DNA of 64,000 nt from Streptomyces sp. SID14436. GTDB taxonomy: Bacteria; Actinomycetota; Actinomycetes; Streptomycetales; Streptomycetaceae. The notes under the pieces are model-generated. The model ran no database searches, had not been told where the DNA came from, and worked only from the letters and a program-made list of their open reading frames with translations. Made by a program: the position numbers and the translations under genes. This document shows positions 8,929-15,780 of the stretch, one piece after another (the first letter of the stretch is position 1; the number at the start of each line of letters is the position of its first letter). The stretch covers positions 1 to 64,000 of the forward strand of contig NZ_JAAGMD010000791.1 in NCBI RefSeq assembly GCF_010548465.1. Direction: 5' to 3'.

Positions 8929-10217
8929 GCGTGCTCCAGGGCCATGACGGAGGTCTGCGAGCCGAAGGCGAAGGACAGCGAGACCGCCAGGTCGAACTCG
9001 GTGTCGCGGGGCCCCTCGGCGACGTGGTCGTGGTCGCACTCGGGGTCCGGCGTGCGGTGGTTGGCGGTCGGGGCCAGCCGCTGGTGGTGGAGCATCAGCG
9101 AGGTGGCGGCGACGTTGATGATTCCGGCCATGCCGAAGGTGTGGCCGTAGATGGGCTTGTTGGAGCCGTGCGGCGGCAGGTCGGCGTCGTCGCGGTGCGG
9201 CAGCAGCCGGCGCAGGGCCCGGCTCTCGGCGAGGTCGTTGTACCGGGTGGCGGTGCCGTGGCCGCAGACGTACCCCACCTCCTCGGGCTTGCGCCCGGCG
9301 TCGTCGAGCACGGCCGCGACGACCGAGGCGGTGACGTCTCCGGTCAGATCCATGCTGGTGGCGTGGTCGGCCTCGTTGAGCGCGCGGTGGCCCAGGATCC
9401 GCGCGTAGATCCGGGCGCCGCGCTCGCGGGCGGAGGACTCGCGCTCCAGGCAGAGCGTCATCGCGCCCTCGCCCAGGGCGAATCCGCGCCGGTCGCGGTC
9501 GTAGGGGCGGACGGCGGAGGCGGGGTCCTCCTTCTCCGGGGAGAGCACCCCGTCCCCGAGGCCCAGGTAGCAGCGGGCGACCTCCGGGGTGATCGGGAAC
9601 TCGTGGCCCCCGGCCAGCACCATGTCGGCGCTGCCCGAGCGCAGCTCGCGCAGCGCGAGGCCGATCGCGTGGTGGCCGCCGACGCAGGCGCTGCTGACCG
9701 TGGTGACCAGGCCCTTGGCCCCGACGGCGATGGCGGCCAGCGTGGCCGGGCAGCCGGCGAGACCGCGGAACATGGCCGTCGCCTTGCCGGCGTACGGGTC
9801 CTGGTCGGGGCCCGCCGTCATGGTCTCGGCCCACCAGGACAGCGGGCCGCGGGAGGAGGACTGGACGATGCCCATCCGCTCCGGGGCGACCTGGCCCCGG
9901 GCGATCCCGGCGTCCGCGAGCGCGTCGCCGACGGCCGCCATGGTGGCCAGGATGTCGCGGTTGTACTTGGCGGCGTGCGCCGGATCGAGGTCCGGCAGCC
10001 GGACCGCGGTGTCGAACGCACCCAGCTGCGCGGCCGCGTGGACCGGCAGCCCGGCAGCGGCGAATGCCGGCTTCTCCAGCCGGCTCACCTGGGGGGTTCC
10101 GGTGGAGACATGCCTCCAGAAGGCGTGGACATCGGGGGTGCCGGGCAGCACGCACCCGATGCCGGTCAGCACGACGGGATCGGAGAGGTCCGGGGAGAGG
10201 GCTCGGCTGCTGTCCAT
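8925..10217 (-). CDS. Beta-ketoacyl synthase (KAS II-like), complete triad
   Basis: 430 aa, first gene of the biosynthetic operon. Unlike the other two KS genes it has the complete Cys-His-His triad: Cys178 ('SSACVGG'), His320 ('CGHGTATRYND') and His359 ('YGHTFGMAG'). It is therefore the best candidate for the elongating enzyme, with the two altered KS proteins as partners or specialised condensing enzymes. No acyl carrier protein gene is visible in the sequenced part, so the carrier must lie left of the window, be borrowed from fatty acid synthesis, or be replaced by CoA. Confidence 0.9.
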   Translation of the reverse strand: MDSSRALSPDLSDPVVLTGIGCVLPGTPDVHAFWRHVSTGTPQVSRLEKPAFAAAGLPVHAAAQLGAFDTAVRLPDLDPAHAAKYNRDILATMAAVGDALADAGIARGQVAPERMGIVQSSSRGPLSWWAETMTAGPDQDPYAGKATAMFRGLAGCPATLAAIAVGAKGLVTTVSSACVGGHHAIGLALRELRSGSADMVLAGGHEFPITPEVARCYLGLGDGVLSPEKEDPASAVRPYDRDRRGFALGEGAMTLCLERESSARERGARIYARILGHRALNEADHATSMDLTGDVTASVVAAVLDDAGRKPEEVGYVCGHGTATRYNDLAESRALRRLLPHRDDADLPPHGSNKPIYGHTFGMAGIINVAATSLMLHHQRLAPTANHRTPDPECDHDHVAEGPRDTEFDLAVSLSFAFGSQTSVMALEHA

Positions 10218-10233
10218 GGAGCGAAGCTAACCG

Positions 10234-10301
10234 CTCCTACACGAGCCTCGATATGGCCGTCAAGTACTCATACTCGGCCGGTTCGATGACTCCCGGTACT
10301 C
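10234..10301 (-). promoter_or_regulatory. Promoter of the ketosynthase operon with TACTC repeats
   Basis: On the minus strand TTGACG (10263-10258) is followed after 18 nt by TAGGAG (10239-10234), a plausible -35/-10 pair that would start the transcript only about 10 nt before ATG 10217. The plus-strand pentamer TACTC occurs three times just upstream of the -35 box (10265-10269, 10271-10275, 10297-10301). The first two are 6 bp apart, which is suggestive of an activator site. The candidate activator is the LuxR-type protein at 13265-13879. Confidence 0.45.
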
Positions 10302-10352
10302 GATTTTCCGCCGGATCCGTCAACCCCGTGCGGTAGACGCGCCTACGCACGA

Positions 10353-10395
10353 AAGCGGCCCGGGCACCTCCGCGAGGGGAGGGACCGGGCCGCTT
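10353..10395 (-). terminator. Terminator after the ABC exporter operon
   Basis: Perfect 11-bp stem (10353-10363 with 10385-10395) around a 21-nt loop, 22 nt past the stop of the permease gene. It separates the exporter from the ketosynthase promoter. Confidence 0.75.
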
Positions 10396-10417
10396 CGGGC
10401 GCGGAAGGGCGCGTTGT

Positions 10418-11224
10418 TCAGGCGTTCTTGACGTCCCGTCGGCCGACCGCGTGTGTACCGGCGGCGACGACCAGGACCGAGAGGACCAGCAGCAGCGCGA
10501 CCCCGCCCCACGGAACGCCGTTGACCAGCGGGTCGTTGCCCAGCGCCCACTCCCACGGAGAGATGTTCGACAGCGGCTCCAGAGCGTCGGACATCGGCGC
10601 GATGGCGTGCAGCAGATAGCCGACGACGAGCACACCGGCCGCCACGCCCAGCGCGGGACCGCGTCCGAAACCGAATCCGACGACGGCGTAGGCGACCCCG
10701 GCGTGCAGGACGGCCAGCAGGCCGACCGTCAGCGTCACGGCGGCGACCCCGCCCCCGGAGACGTCCATGTCGAAGGCGACGACCGAGCCGTAGACCGACA
10801 GCCAGACCAGGAGACTGGTGACGGCCAGACCGAAGGCCACGCAGAGGAAGCGCACCAGGAAGACCGTGCGGCGGGCCACCGGCAGCGCCAGCAGCAGTTC
10901 GAGCCGCCCGGCCTCCTCGTCGCCGCCGGTCAGGGCGGCGGTCGCGGTCACGGCCATCAGGCCGAGGAGCAGCGGCAGCAGGACCGCGTACAGGTTGCCC
11001 TTGAGGTAGCCGCTGGCGCTGCTGATCTGGTCGATCCCGAAGGCCGTGGCCACCTCCGGCGAGACGCCGGAGGCGAAGTCCTCCAGCGCGCCGGACTTCT
11101 CCATCGAGGGCCAGGCCCCGGCGACGGAGAGCGCGAGCAGGACCAGCGCGGCCGACCAGGCGATCAGGGTGCGTTTCTGGATCTGTACTCCGCGCCGGAA
11201 GATCTCCGAGCTGGGCGACGACAT
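10418..11224 (-). CDS. ABC-2 type exporter permease
   Basis: 268 aa membrane protein with about six hydrophobic segments (roughly residues 21-40, 78-100, 117-140, 150-180, 188-210, 235-255) and no ATPase motif. It matches the permease half of bacterial ABC-2 drug or lipid exporters, and its ATPase partner is immediately upstream. Position next to the biosynthetic operon suggests product export or self-resistance. The transport direction follows from the family; the substrate is unknown. Confidence 0.82.
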   Translation of the reverse strand: MSSPSSEIFRRGVQIQKRTLIAWSAALVLLALSVAGAWPSMEKSGALEDFASGVSPEVATAFGIDQISSASGYLKGNLYAVLLPLLLGLMAVTATAALTGGDEEAGRLELLLALPVARRTVFLVRFLCVAFGLAVTSLLVWLSVYGSVVAFDMDVSGGGVAAVTLTVGLLAVLHAGVAYAVVGFGFGRGPALGVAAGVLVVGYLLHAIAPMSDALEPLSNISPWEWALGNDPLVNGVPWGGVALLLVLSVLVVAAGTHAVGRRDVKNA

Positions 11225-11294
11225 GTGTTTCCCTTCCGGCCGGCCCGGGGGAGCGGCCTTGGTGACTGAAGACCCGTGGCGGTGACTGCGGCGG

Positions 11295-12251
11295 TCACCG
11301 CACGGGGGCGGAGCCCGGGGACGGCTCGTCGGCCGTGGTGCCCCGGCTGCCCGGGACGTCGCTCTGGTAGTACTCCAGGAACGCCTCCTCCAGGTCCGGT
11401 TCGGGCGCCGTGAGCGTGGTGATCCGGTGCCCGGACAGGAGCTTCAGGAGCGGGTCGGGCGATCCGGTCCAGGCCAGGCTGACCTCCTGGCCCCCGGGCC
11501 TGCGCCGTTCCACGTCCGACGCCCCGTCCAGGGAGGTCAGCGCGGCGAGCGGGATGTCCTCGTCGTCCGCGAAGGTGATGTGGAAGCGCTGCGCGGCCCG
11601 GCGGCGCAGCTCGTGCGTCGGGCCGGAGGCGGCGAGTCTGCCGCCCTGGAGCACCGCGACCTGGTCCGCGACCCGCTCGACCTCGGAGAGGATGTGCGAG
11701 GAGAGCAGCACGCTCTGCCCGTTGTCCCGGGCCTCCTCGACCGTGCCGAGGAACACCTGCTGCATCAACGGGTCGAGCCCGTTGGTCGGTTCGTCCAGGA
11801 CCAGCAGTTCCGGCTTGGCCATGAAGGCGCCGACCAGGCCCACCTTGCGGCGATTGCCCGTGGACAGTCCCCGGACCTTGCGTGACGGGTCGATGCCGAA
11901 CCGCTGGACCAGCTCGTCCCGGTAGGCGGTGTCGGTCATCCCCCGAAGCCGTCCCCAGGACGCCAGGGTCTGCCCGATGGTCAGCCGCTCGTCCAGCCGC
12001 AGTTCGCCGGGCAGGTAGCCGATACGCCCCCGCACCTCGGGCCGGTCCGGGTCCTGGCCGAGGACCCGGACCACGCCGGACGTGGGCCGGGACAGGCCCA
12101 TGAGCATGCGGATCGTGGTGCTCTTGCCCGCTCCGTTGGGGCCCAGGTATCCGTAGACCACGCCCTGGGGGACCGTCAGGTTCAGCCGGCTCAGCGCGGT
12201 GAAGTCACCGAACTTCTTGGTGACGTCCGTACATTCGATGAGAGGGGTCAC
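11295..12251 (-). CDS. ABC exporter ATP-binding protein
   Basis: 318 aa from GTG 12251, preceded by an AGGAG box. A longer frame to 12371 reads through the operator region and is not needed. Walker A is GPNGAGKST, the signature is 'LSTGNRRK' (a common variant of LSGGQ in drug-exporter ATPases) and Walker B is 'LLVLDEPTNGLDP'. The C-terminal 90 residues are the extension typical of DrrA/CcmA-type ATPases. It pairs with the permease at 10418-11224 to form an efflux pump, probably regulated from the palindrome about 120 bp upstream. Confidence 0.9.
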   Translation of the reverse strand: MTPLIECTDVTKKFGDFTALSRLNLTVPQGVVYGYLGPNGAGKSTTIRMLMGLSRPTSGVVRVLGQDPDRPEVRGRIGYLPGELRLDERLTIGQTLASWGRLRGMTDTAYRDELVQRFGIDPSRKVRGLSTGNRRKVGLVGAFMAKPELLVLDEPTNGLDPLMQQVFLGTVEEARDNGQSVLLSSHILSEVERVADQVAVLQGGRLAASGPTHELRRRAAQRFHITFADDEDIPLAALTSLDGASDVERRRPGGQEVSLAWTGSPDPLLKLLSGHRITTLTAPEPDLEEAFLEYYQSDVPGSRGTTADEPSPGSAPVR

Positions 12252-12371
12252 GTCTCTTCTGCTCTCCTCTTGCGCCCACGGCTCGTGCGTCCACGGCCGG
12301 CCGGTGTGGCGGGCGACGGGGGTGGAGGGTGGGGGGTCGGTGTCCGCCGTACGGCACGGCACGTACAGCAC

Positions 12372-12389
12372 ATTCAGTGTTTACTGAAT
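12372..12389. promoter_or_regulatory. Operator-like inverted repeat of the ABC exporter
   Basis: Perfect 7-bp arms ATTCAGT (12372-12378) and ACTGAAT (12383-12389) with spacer GTTT. This size and form is typical of TetR-family operators at exporter promoters. It lies about 120 bp before the ATPase start, between that gene and the end of the crotonase gene. No TetR gene is adjacent, so the repressor must be encoded elsewhere. Confidence 0.65.
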
Positions 12390-12473
12390 CTGATCAACAG
12401 GCTATCGGGGTGGCTCACAGGCCGCAACGAAACGCCTGGCCCCGTGGCGCGAAACGTTCAGGCCGCGGCGGCG

Positions 12474-13268
12474 TCAGGAGCGGCGGTCCGAGGGCGGGGA
12501 GGGCTCCCGGTTCGCGGCGGAGGCCGCCTGCCACCAGTAGCCGTTCTCCACCCCGAGCGCCGCCGTGCGGTCCAGGTGCCCGGAGTCCCGCAACAACCGG
12601 ACTCCCGCAGCCAGGAGGGCCGGATCACCGGCGGCCACCGACGCCGCCAGCGCCTGCGCCTCGGCGAGCGCGTCGCCGTCGGGAACGGTGCGCTCCACCG
12701 CGCCCAGCCGGGCGAGTTCGTCCGCCCGCAGGCGCTCACCGGGGATCAGCAGCATCCGGGCGGCCACTCCGCGTCCGGCCCGGCGCAGCAGCGAGTGGAC
12801 CGCGCCGCCGCCGGGCACCGCGCCCACCCCCAGCTCCGGCAGGCCGAACAGCGCACCCTCGCCGGCCACCACCAGGTCGCAGGCCAGGGCGAGTTCGAGG
12901 CCGCCCCCGAGGGCGTACCCCTCGACGGCGGCGACAAGGGGGAAGGGCGCCTCGTGCAACGCCGCGAACACCGTGCGGAAGTGGGCCCGCCGCACCGCGC
13001 GGCGCGACAGGTCGTGCCAGTCGGGTTCACCGGTGTCGGCGCCGCTGGAGAAGGTCCCGCCGGCCCCCGTGAGCACCAGTGCACCGGGCGCCGCCGTACC
13101 TTGTCGGCCTGTCAAATCGCTCAATCGCTTCGCCAGTTGCTCCAGCATCGCGGTGGACATCGCATTGCGGCGGTGCGGCCGATGGAGCGTCAGCGTGACC
13201 ACCCGCCCGCTCCGCTCGACGAGCAGGGGGCCCTGCTCCGCTGCGGGTGCCGTCTCGGAGGGGTTCAT
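12474..13268 (-). CDS. Enoyl-CoA hydratase/isomerase family (crotonase) protein
   Basis: 264 aa crotonase-fold protein. The oxyanion-hole segments are 'FSSGADTGE' (near residue 73) and 'YALGGGLELALACDLV' (near 118), and 'LPELGVGAVPGGG' keeps the first catalytic Glu. The second catalytic acid is not obvious, so isomerase, hydrolase or decarboxylase activity is as likely as hydration. Its start ATG 13268 overlaps the stop of the LuxR-type regulator (ATGA). It may supply or tailor the acyl-CoA used by the ketosynthase operon. Confidence 0.82.
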   Translation of the reverse strand: MNPSETAPAAEQGPLLVERSGRVVTLTLHRPHRRNAMSTAMLEQLAKRLSDLTGRQGTAAPGALVLTGAGGTFSSGADTGEPDWHDLSRRAVRRAHFRTVFAALHEAPFPLVAAVEGYALGGGLELALACDLVVAGEGALFGLPELGVGAVPGGGAVHSLLRRAGRGVAARMLLIPGERLRADELARLGAVERTVPDGDALAEAQALAASVAAGDPALLAAGVRLLRDSGHLDRTAALGVENGYWWQAASAANREPSPPSDRRS

Positions 13269-13879
13269 CCGCAGGGCCTCAGCATCCTGAACAGCTCCTT
13301 GCGCCCGGACACGCCCACCTTGTGGAAGACCCGGCTCGCGTAGTTCTTGACGGTCTGCTGCGTGAGGCACAGCTCCTGGGCGATCTCCTCGTTGGAGCGG
13401 CGGCGCAGTAAGAGGCCGAGGATCTCCTCCTCGCGTCCGCTCAGCTTCCACGTGCCGCACACGCCGATGTCCCGGGCCGGCTGCGGGGGCTCGTCGGTGC
13501 CCAGATGCCAGAAGCTGCGCCCGCTCAGCACGTCGTGCAGTCCCTTGACGATGGACTCGGGCGGGCACGACTCGTGCACGAACCCCGCGGCCCCGCCCCT
13601 GATGCACTCCACCACGCTGCGGGGCGCGTTGTCCCTGCTGTAGAGGATGACCCGGGTTCCGCTCCAGTAGGACCGGTTGCCACGGACCTCCGGCCACTGC
13701 TCGTACTCCACGAGCGCCACGTCGGGCCGGCCGCCGGGGAGGGTGTCGACAGCGGTCGGGTGGGGACAGCCGCCCAGAACGGTGACGTTCGGATCGCCCC
13801 GGAACAGGTCGAGGATCGCTTTGCGTATCAAAGGTGACGAGTGCAGGACGATCAGCCCGCGTCCGCCCGTCTCGGCCAT
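13265..13879 (-). CDS. Atypical LuxR/NarL-type response regulator, TTA-containing
   Basis: 204 aa from ATG 13879. The C-terminal HTH is a clear NarL/LuxR type ('LSGREEEILGLLL...SNEEIAQEL...TVKNYASRVFHKVGV', about residues 140-195). The receiver half is degenerate: the acidic pair after strand 1 is replaced ('LIVLHSS'), the phospho-acceptor Asp is Glu ('VALVEYEQW') and the conserved Lys is Glu ('GFVHESC'). It is probably phosphorylation-independent, perhaps ligand-controlled as in other atypical Streptomyces regulators. No partner kinase is adjacent. It carries one TTA leucine codon, implying bldA-dependent translation, and is the likely pathway-specific regulator of the ketosynthase cluster. 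Confidence 0.85.
   Translation of the reverse strand: MAETGGRGLIVLHSSPLIRKAILDLFRGDPNVTVLGGCPHPTAVDTLPGGRPDVALVEYEQWPEVRGNRSYWSGTRVILYSRDNAPRSVVECIRGGAAGFVHESCPPESIVKGLHDVLSGRSFWHLGTDEPPQPARDIGVCGTWKLSGREEEILGLLLRRRSNEEIAQELCLTQQTVKNYASRVFHKVGVSGRKELFRMLRPCG
13409..13411 (-). promoter_or_regulatory. TTA codon (bldA-dependent translation)
   Basis: The second Leu of 'GLLLRRR' in the regulator is encoded CTC-TTA-CTG on the minus strand. TTA is rare in Streptomyces and is read by the developmentally controlled bldA tRNA. I noticed no other in-frame TTA in the 1-14 kb gene string, though this was a reading by eye. Confidence 0.85.
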
Positions 13880-14749
13880 ACCAGAACCCCTCGTACTCCA
13901 ACGGCGCCGGTCGGGCGCCCTGTCGTTCGGCATATTGCGAATGTGTTGAACCGTACTGGCGAGATACTGCCCACCCCGCCGATGGCAAGACCGCACCGGT
14001 GCGGTGTCGGAGCGGCGTGGAAGTGGAGCCGCTGAGGCTCGCGGGCGCGCGACGTCTTGTTTCGGGGGATACTGCCCGGGTGATCAGGCGGGAAGAAATT
14101 CCGGCCCGGCAGTTATTGCTGGCGCGTAGACAGTCTGCGTACGAATAAAAATCCCTATGGGAGACGCTTCCGTGCCGTGCTCGGTTCCACTTTCAAGGAC
14201 TTTCGATTCCAGTTTTCGGTGGGGACGTTAAGGCTCTGTGACATCCTCGGGAACAGTGGACCGGCGTGTGTGCGTGGCGGTGCGGCAGGCGCAACCTGCC
14301 CGGATGGCGGTGGTCCGGCGTGACGACCCGCCTCGTCACGCGGATAAAGCCTGACCGCGAAGGGTCATGTGGCTGAAGCACGACTTCCCCCTGATGGCGC
14401 ATTGCGACCCGGTGGTCGCTGAAGGCCGCACGGGGCGAACCGCTGCGAGAGTTCGGGCCCCGAATCCGGCTCGATAGTAACCTCCGGATCCTCCACTGTC
14501 ACGCAGCGGACTATTGCCCGGCAGTCAAGAATGCCCGCCGGGAATTGACGTATCCTTTGATCGACTTCGCACTTTCCGCATGTTTTCGGTTGCCGAGAGA
14601 TATTTCTGGCATGTCCGCTTTTGCTGGTGAGGCGTGGTCGGCCGTCCGTGGCCCTCGGCGGTCGAGGCTTGCCCGAGGCCCTGTGATTCGGCCAGCCCGA
14701 GCAGGCGCCTGCGGGCCGCACCGGCCGCGGGGCCGGCCGTTGTCCGTGG
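13880..14749. other. Non-coding or decayed stretch
   Basis: About 870 bp without a convincing gene. Short frames on both strands show no recognisable domain or codon bias. The part 14080-14200 is AT-richer than its surroundings and could hold the promoter of a lost gene. The right half leads into the transposase remnant, so part of this is probably IS scar. Confidence 0.5.
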
Positions 14750-14958
14750 TCGTGCCGGGCCGAAGGGAAGCCGAGCAGCACCTGGGCAACGGCCAGGCAC
14801 AGCAGTTCGGCGTCCGTGAGTTTCGGGGGTCGCCCGATCCGGCGACGAGGGGCCACATGGTCGTCGATGAACACGTACAGTGCCGCCAGAAGGGCGTCCA
14901 GGCTGGTAGTCACACACGAGCCAACGGGCGCCCTTCGCCATGGCTGCGACCAGCACAA
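14750..14958 (-). pseudogene. Truncated IS transposase, N-terminal part
   Basis: From GTG 14913 the frame reads 'VTTSLDALLAALYVFIDDHV' and then 'RIGRPPKLTDAELLCLAVAQVLLGF', which is the N-terminus common to a large Streptomyces family of DDE transposases. After about 55 residues the match ends and the frame becomes nonsense, so only the helical N-terminus remains and the catalytic part is gone. The element abuts the 3' end of a truncated phosphatase and probably caused that deletion. Confidence 0.75.
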
Positions 14959-14975
14959 ACTTCGGACTCACTCAT

Positions 14976-15251
14976 CTAGTCGTAGGGGCGGTGCTCGATG
15001 CTGAGGTCGACGTAGTGGAAGCGCTCGGGTTCCGGCACCCGGCCCTTGGCCTCGATCTCCCACGGGTAGCGCAGGTCGATCACAGTGCAGATGCCGAGCC
15101 CCAGGAACCTCTCCCAGTCGGCGCCCTGGAGCTTGCCGAGCGAGTCGGAGCGGTAGAGGGCCTGCCACGGCACGGTGCGACTGTCGGAAGCGCGGTAGCC
15201 GCCCAGGTCGCGGAAGTTGTGCAGACGTTGGAACTCGACATGCCGCTTCAT
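14976..15251 (-). pseudogene. Truncated tyrosine/serine phosphatase
   Basis: 91 residues with the typical N-terminal half of Y_phosphatase3-type proteins: '[10 protein letters not shown]', 'ALYRSDSLGKL' and 'LGLGICTVIDLRYPWE'. The frame stops before the catalytic HCxxGKDRTG loop, and a normal member is about 250 aa. The start (ATG 15251 behind GGGAGAGAG) is intact, so an IS-linked deletion removed the 3' two thirds. The product cannot be catalytic. Confidence 0.8.
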
Positions 15252-15381
15252 CGGCTCTCTCCCTCATGCCTCGGCATCGTTCGTGACAGGCCGCCAGTTC
15301 CCGGTTGCTCCGTGCGGTGCTCCCGGTGATCTCCTCGCCGAACCAGTCCGGTGGTACGAATTCCCGGGCCGTCCCGATGTC

Positions 15382-15612
15382 GGCGAACTCCACTTCGACC
15401 ACGACGACTTCTTCGCCCTCGGCGGTCATTCGCTGCTGGCCACACGCCTGGTCAGCCGGGTGCGTACGGTGATGGGCGCGGAACTGCCGATCCGTACCGT
15501 CTTCACCTCGCCCACGCCGGCCGCACTCGCGGGCTGGCTCGCCGACCAGGGCGACCGGCGGCCGAAGGCCAGGCCCGCGCTGCGGCGCATGCGCAGGCCC
15601 GACGGCGTGTGA
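15382..15612 (+). pseudogene. NRPS carrier-domain fragment (C-terminal end)
   Basis: The frame contains a peptidyl carrier protein: '[22 protein letters not shown]' has the phosphopantetheine serine at 15430-15432, followed by '[20 protein letters not shown]' and a natural-looking stop. No adenylation or condensation domain precedes it, and upstream of about 15385 the frame does not resemble any NRPS domain. It is most likely the 3' remnant of a deleted NRPS gene. A free-standing carrier protein is possible but no plausible start with a ribosome site is seen. Confidence 0.7.
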
Positions 15613-15636
15613 GCCGCCGTACGGCCGCCCGGTGAC

Positions 15637-15670
15637 GGCCGGGCCCCCGCGGACGAGCGGAGGCCCGGCC
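15637..15670. terminator. Bidirectional hairpin terminator
   Basis: A 9-bp perfect outer stem (15637-15645 with 15662-15670) and a further inner CCGC/GCGG pairing. It lies after the carrier fragment and before the convergent helicase gene. Confidence 0.65.
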
Positions 15671-15780
15671 CACCGAAATCGCCCATGACGGTCTCTCCGC
15701 GGGAGCCCTGGGCACCGGAGAAGTGAGGAGGTGCAGGGCGCTCGGTGGGGTGCCTCGCACGGGCCGCAGCGGACGGCTGG

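Noticed and set aside
13834-14148. 104-codon plus-strand frame upstream of the LuxR-type regulator
   Set aside because: No ribosome site, no domain, and overlap with the start and promoter of the regulator.
15217-15381. Upstream extension of the carrier-domain frame as a free-standing carrier gene
   Set aside because: The sequence overlaps the start of the phosphatase on the other strand and shows no NRPS or carrier similarity.
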